6,364 nt of DNA, taken from assembly GCA_945873715.1 (NCBI GenBank), contig CAMCFL010000204.1:1-6364 (forward strand), written 5' to 3'. Position numbers and translations under genes: made by a program. Every line of letters starts with the position of its first letter. Within the stretch, counting starts at the first letter, position 1. The notes beneath the pieces are model-generated. The model searched no databases. It worked only from the letters and a program-made list of their open reading frames with translations, and was not told the origin of the DNA. This stretch comes from Akkermansia muciniphila. Its GTDB lineage: Bacteria > Verrucomicrobiota > Verrucomicrobiia > Limisphaerales > UBA9464. Of the stretch, positions 5,479 to 6,364 are shown piece by piece.

Positions 5479-6364
5479 ATGTTGAATGCGATGCGGTCGC
5501 GTCCGCCCTTGGGGGGCAGTCGGGTTGTGCCGGGTGCCTGGTCGGCGGCGATCGCGATGGCGCTCGCCGGTGGCAACGTCGTGCGGGCTGAGGATGCAGC
5601 AAAAGCCGGGATCGCCCCGTCGTCGACCCTCGCCCGTCAGTACATCGTGGGGGAGGCCGAATACGAGGAACGGGTGGAGACGCCCTACATGCCGTCGGTA
5701 CTGGGAACCCAGGTGTACGCAGGCAAGAAGACGACGGTCCTCGACCTGGATGACCTGCCGAAGATCATCAACAACAACTACCGTCAGGCGTTGACCCGCA
5801 CTCCGGGTCTGTTGCTGAGCGAGGAGACCACGCCGCTGGTGAGCATCGGGTATCGGGGATTGAATCCGCATCGTGCCCAGTTCAGCCAGATCCTGCAGGA
5901 TGGCCTCCCGATCCATGCGGATCAGTTCGGGTATCCCGAGGCCTACTACACGCCGCCACTGGATACGGTGGATCGGATCGAATTCTCGCGGGGTGGGGCT
6001 TCGCTGATGTACGGGCCGCAGCCCGGGGGGTCGCTGAATTACGTGACACACCGGCCGCGACTCGATCGGGAGTTCTCACTCCGGACCCAGCACGTGATCG
6101 GGAGCGACAGCCTCTATTCCACCTTCAGTTCCGTGGACGGAACCGTCGATCGCCTGGGCTACTACGCGTACTTCAATCACCGGCAATCCGATGGGTTCCG
6201 GCAGGCCAACAGCGACTTCCAGCTGAACACAGGGAGCGCGAAGCTGGTGCTCGATGCCAAGACCGACAGTCGCTGGGTGTTCAGTTTCGACGGTTACGCG
6301 GAGGAACACGGCGAACCCGGCGGGCTGACACTGGCGCCGGGAGCGAATGCGGTGCAGTACCAGG
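5479..6364 (+). CDS. TonB-dependent outer-membrane receptor, FecA-like plug, 3' partial
   Basis: The frame is open from ATG 5479 to the window end: 295 codons with no stop. Full receptors have about 650-800 residues, so more than half is missing. Residues 1-37 form a signal peptide: arginines at 6, 8 and 15, hydrophobic WSAAIAMALAGG, and cleavage likely at VRA/EDA. QYIVGEAE at 54-61 is a possible TonB box. The plug domain spans about 77-190: TTVLDLDDLPKI, NYRQALTRTPGLL, VSIGYRGLNP, ILQDGLPI, VDRIEFSRGGASLMYGPQPG and GSLNYVT. This resembles FecA-type ferric-siderophore receptors. Barrel strands begin near 195 with alternating aromatic residues (GYYAYFNHRQSDGF). There is no room for an N-terminal STN signalling domain between signal peptide and plug, so it probably does not signal to an anti-sigma factor. 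The ligand cannot be read from this part; iron chelates are the family default. It has its own ribosome binding site and a structured 124-base leader. Confidence 0.93.
   Translation, partial: MLNAMRSRPPLGGSRVVPGAWSAAIAMALAGGNVVRAEDAAKAGIAPSSTLARQYIVGEAEYEERVETPYMPSVLGTQVYAGKKTTVLDLDDLPKIINNNYRQALTRTPGLLLSEETTPLVSIGYRGLNPHRAQFSQILQDGLPIHADQFGYPEAYYTPPLDTVDRIEFSRGGASLMYGPQPGGSLNYVTHRPRLDREFSLRTQHVIGSDSLYSTFSSVDGTVDRLGYYAYFNHRQSDGFRQANSDFQLNTGSAKLVLDAKTDSRWVFSFDGYAEEHGEPGGLTLAPGANAVQYQ

Noticed and set aside
5248..6051. Minus-strand open frame of 267 codons
   Set aside because: It is antisense to the receptor plug and the YkgJ-type 3' end, Arg/Pro-rich, and has no domain-like pattern.

Overview
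The window is a GC-rich stretch with four genes, all on the + strand. They are: a secreted planctomycete-type cytochrome c (PSCyt1-PSCyt2-PSD1), cut by the left edge; a Tat-exported DUF1501 protein; a small eight-cysteine YkgJ-type metal-binding protein; and the first 295 codons of a TonB-dependent outer-membrane receptor, cut by the right edge. The PSCyt1/PSD1 + DUF1501 pair is a hallmark of the Planctomycetota-Verrucomicrobiota group. The receptor's plug sequence, the RRRF Tat signal of the DUF1501 protein and the NAEGAE-type intergenic repeat point more to Verrucomicrobiota (Pedosphaera/Limisphaerales-like). This placement is inference from family knowledge, not from a search.

Layout. 1-3086: cytochrome c/PSD1 gene. 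Its reading frame is open to base 3, and only the first few residues of the signal peptide are missing. 3087-3100: a 14-base pyrimidine-rich gap with no Shine-Dalgarno. 3101-4534: DUF1501 gene, almost certainly in an operon with the first. 4535-4763: a 229-base non-coding stretch holding two stem-loops and a degenerate palindromic GCGGAG-rich repeat. 4764-5354: YkgJ-type gene. 5355-5478: a 124-base leader with a tandem and self-complementary CAAGCTTCC repeat, a second hairpin and a good ribosome binding site. 5479-6364: receptor gene, with no stop before the window ends.

How the genes may work together. The first two form a conserved exported pair: a c-type haem protein with a probable carbohydrate- or ligand-binding jelly-roll insert, and a Tat-exported protein of the alkaline-phosphatase/sulfatase-like superfamily. 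The pair's biochemical role is not established. The YkgJ-type protein and the FecA-like receptor share a possible metal theme, but separate leaders suggest they are independently expressed. I found no RNA genes, CRISPR arrays, insertion sequences or clear sigma-70 promoters. No undescribed multi-gene system stands out. The most unusual items are the non-coding structures and the poorly understood cytochrome/DUF1501 pair.
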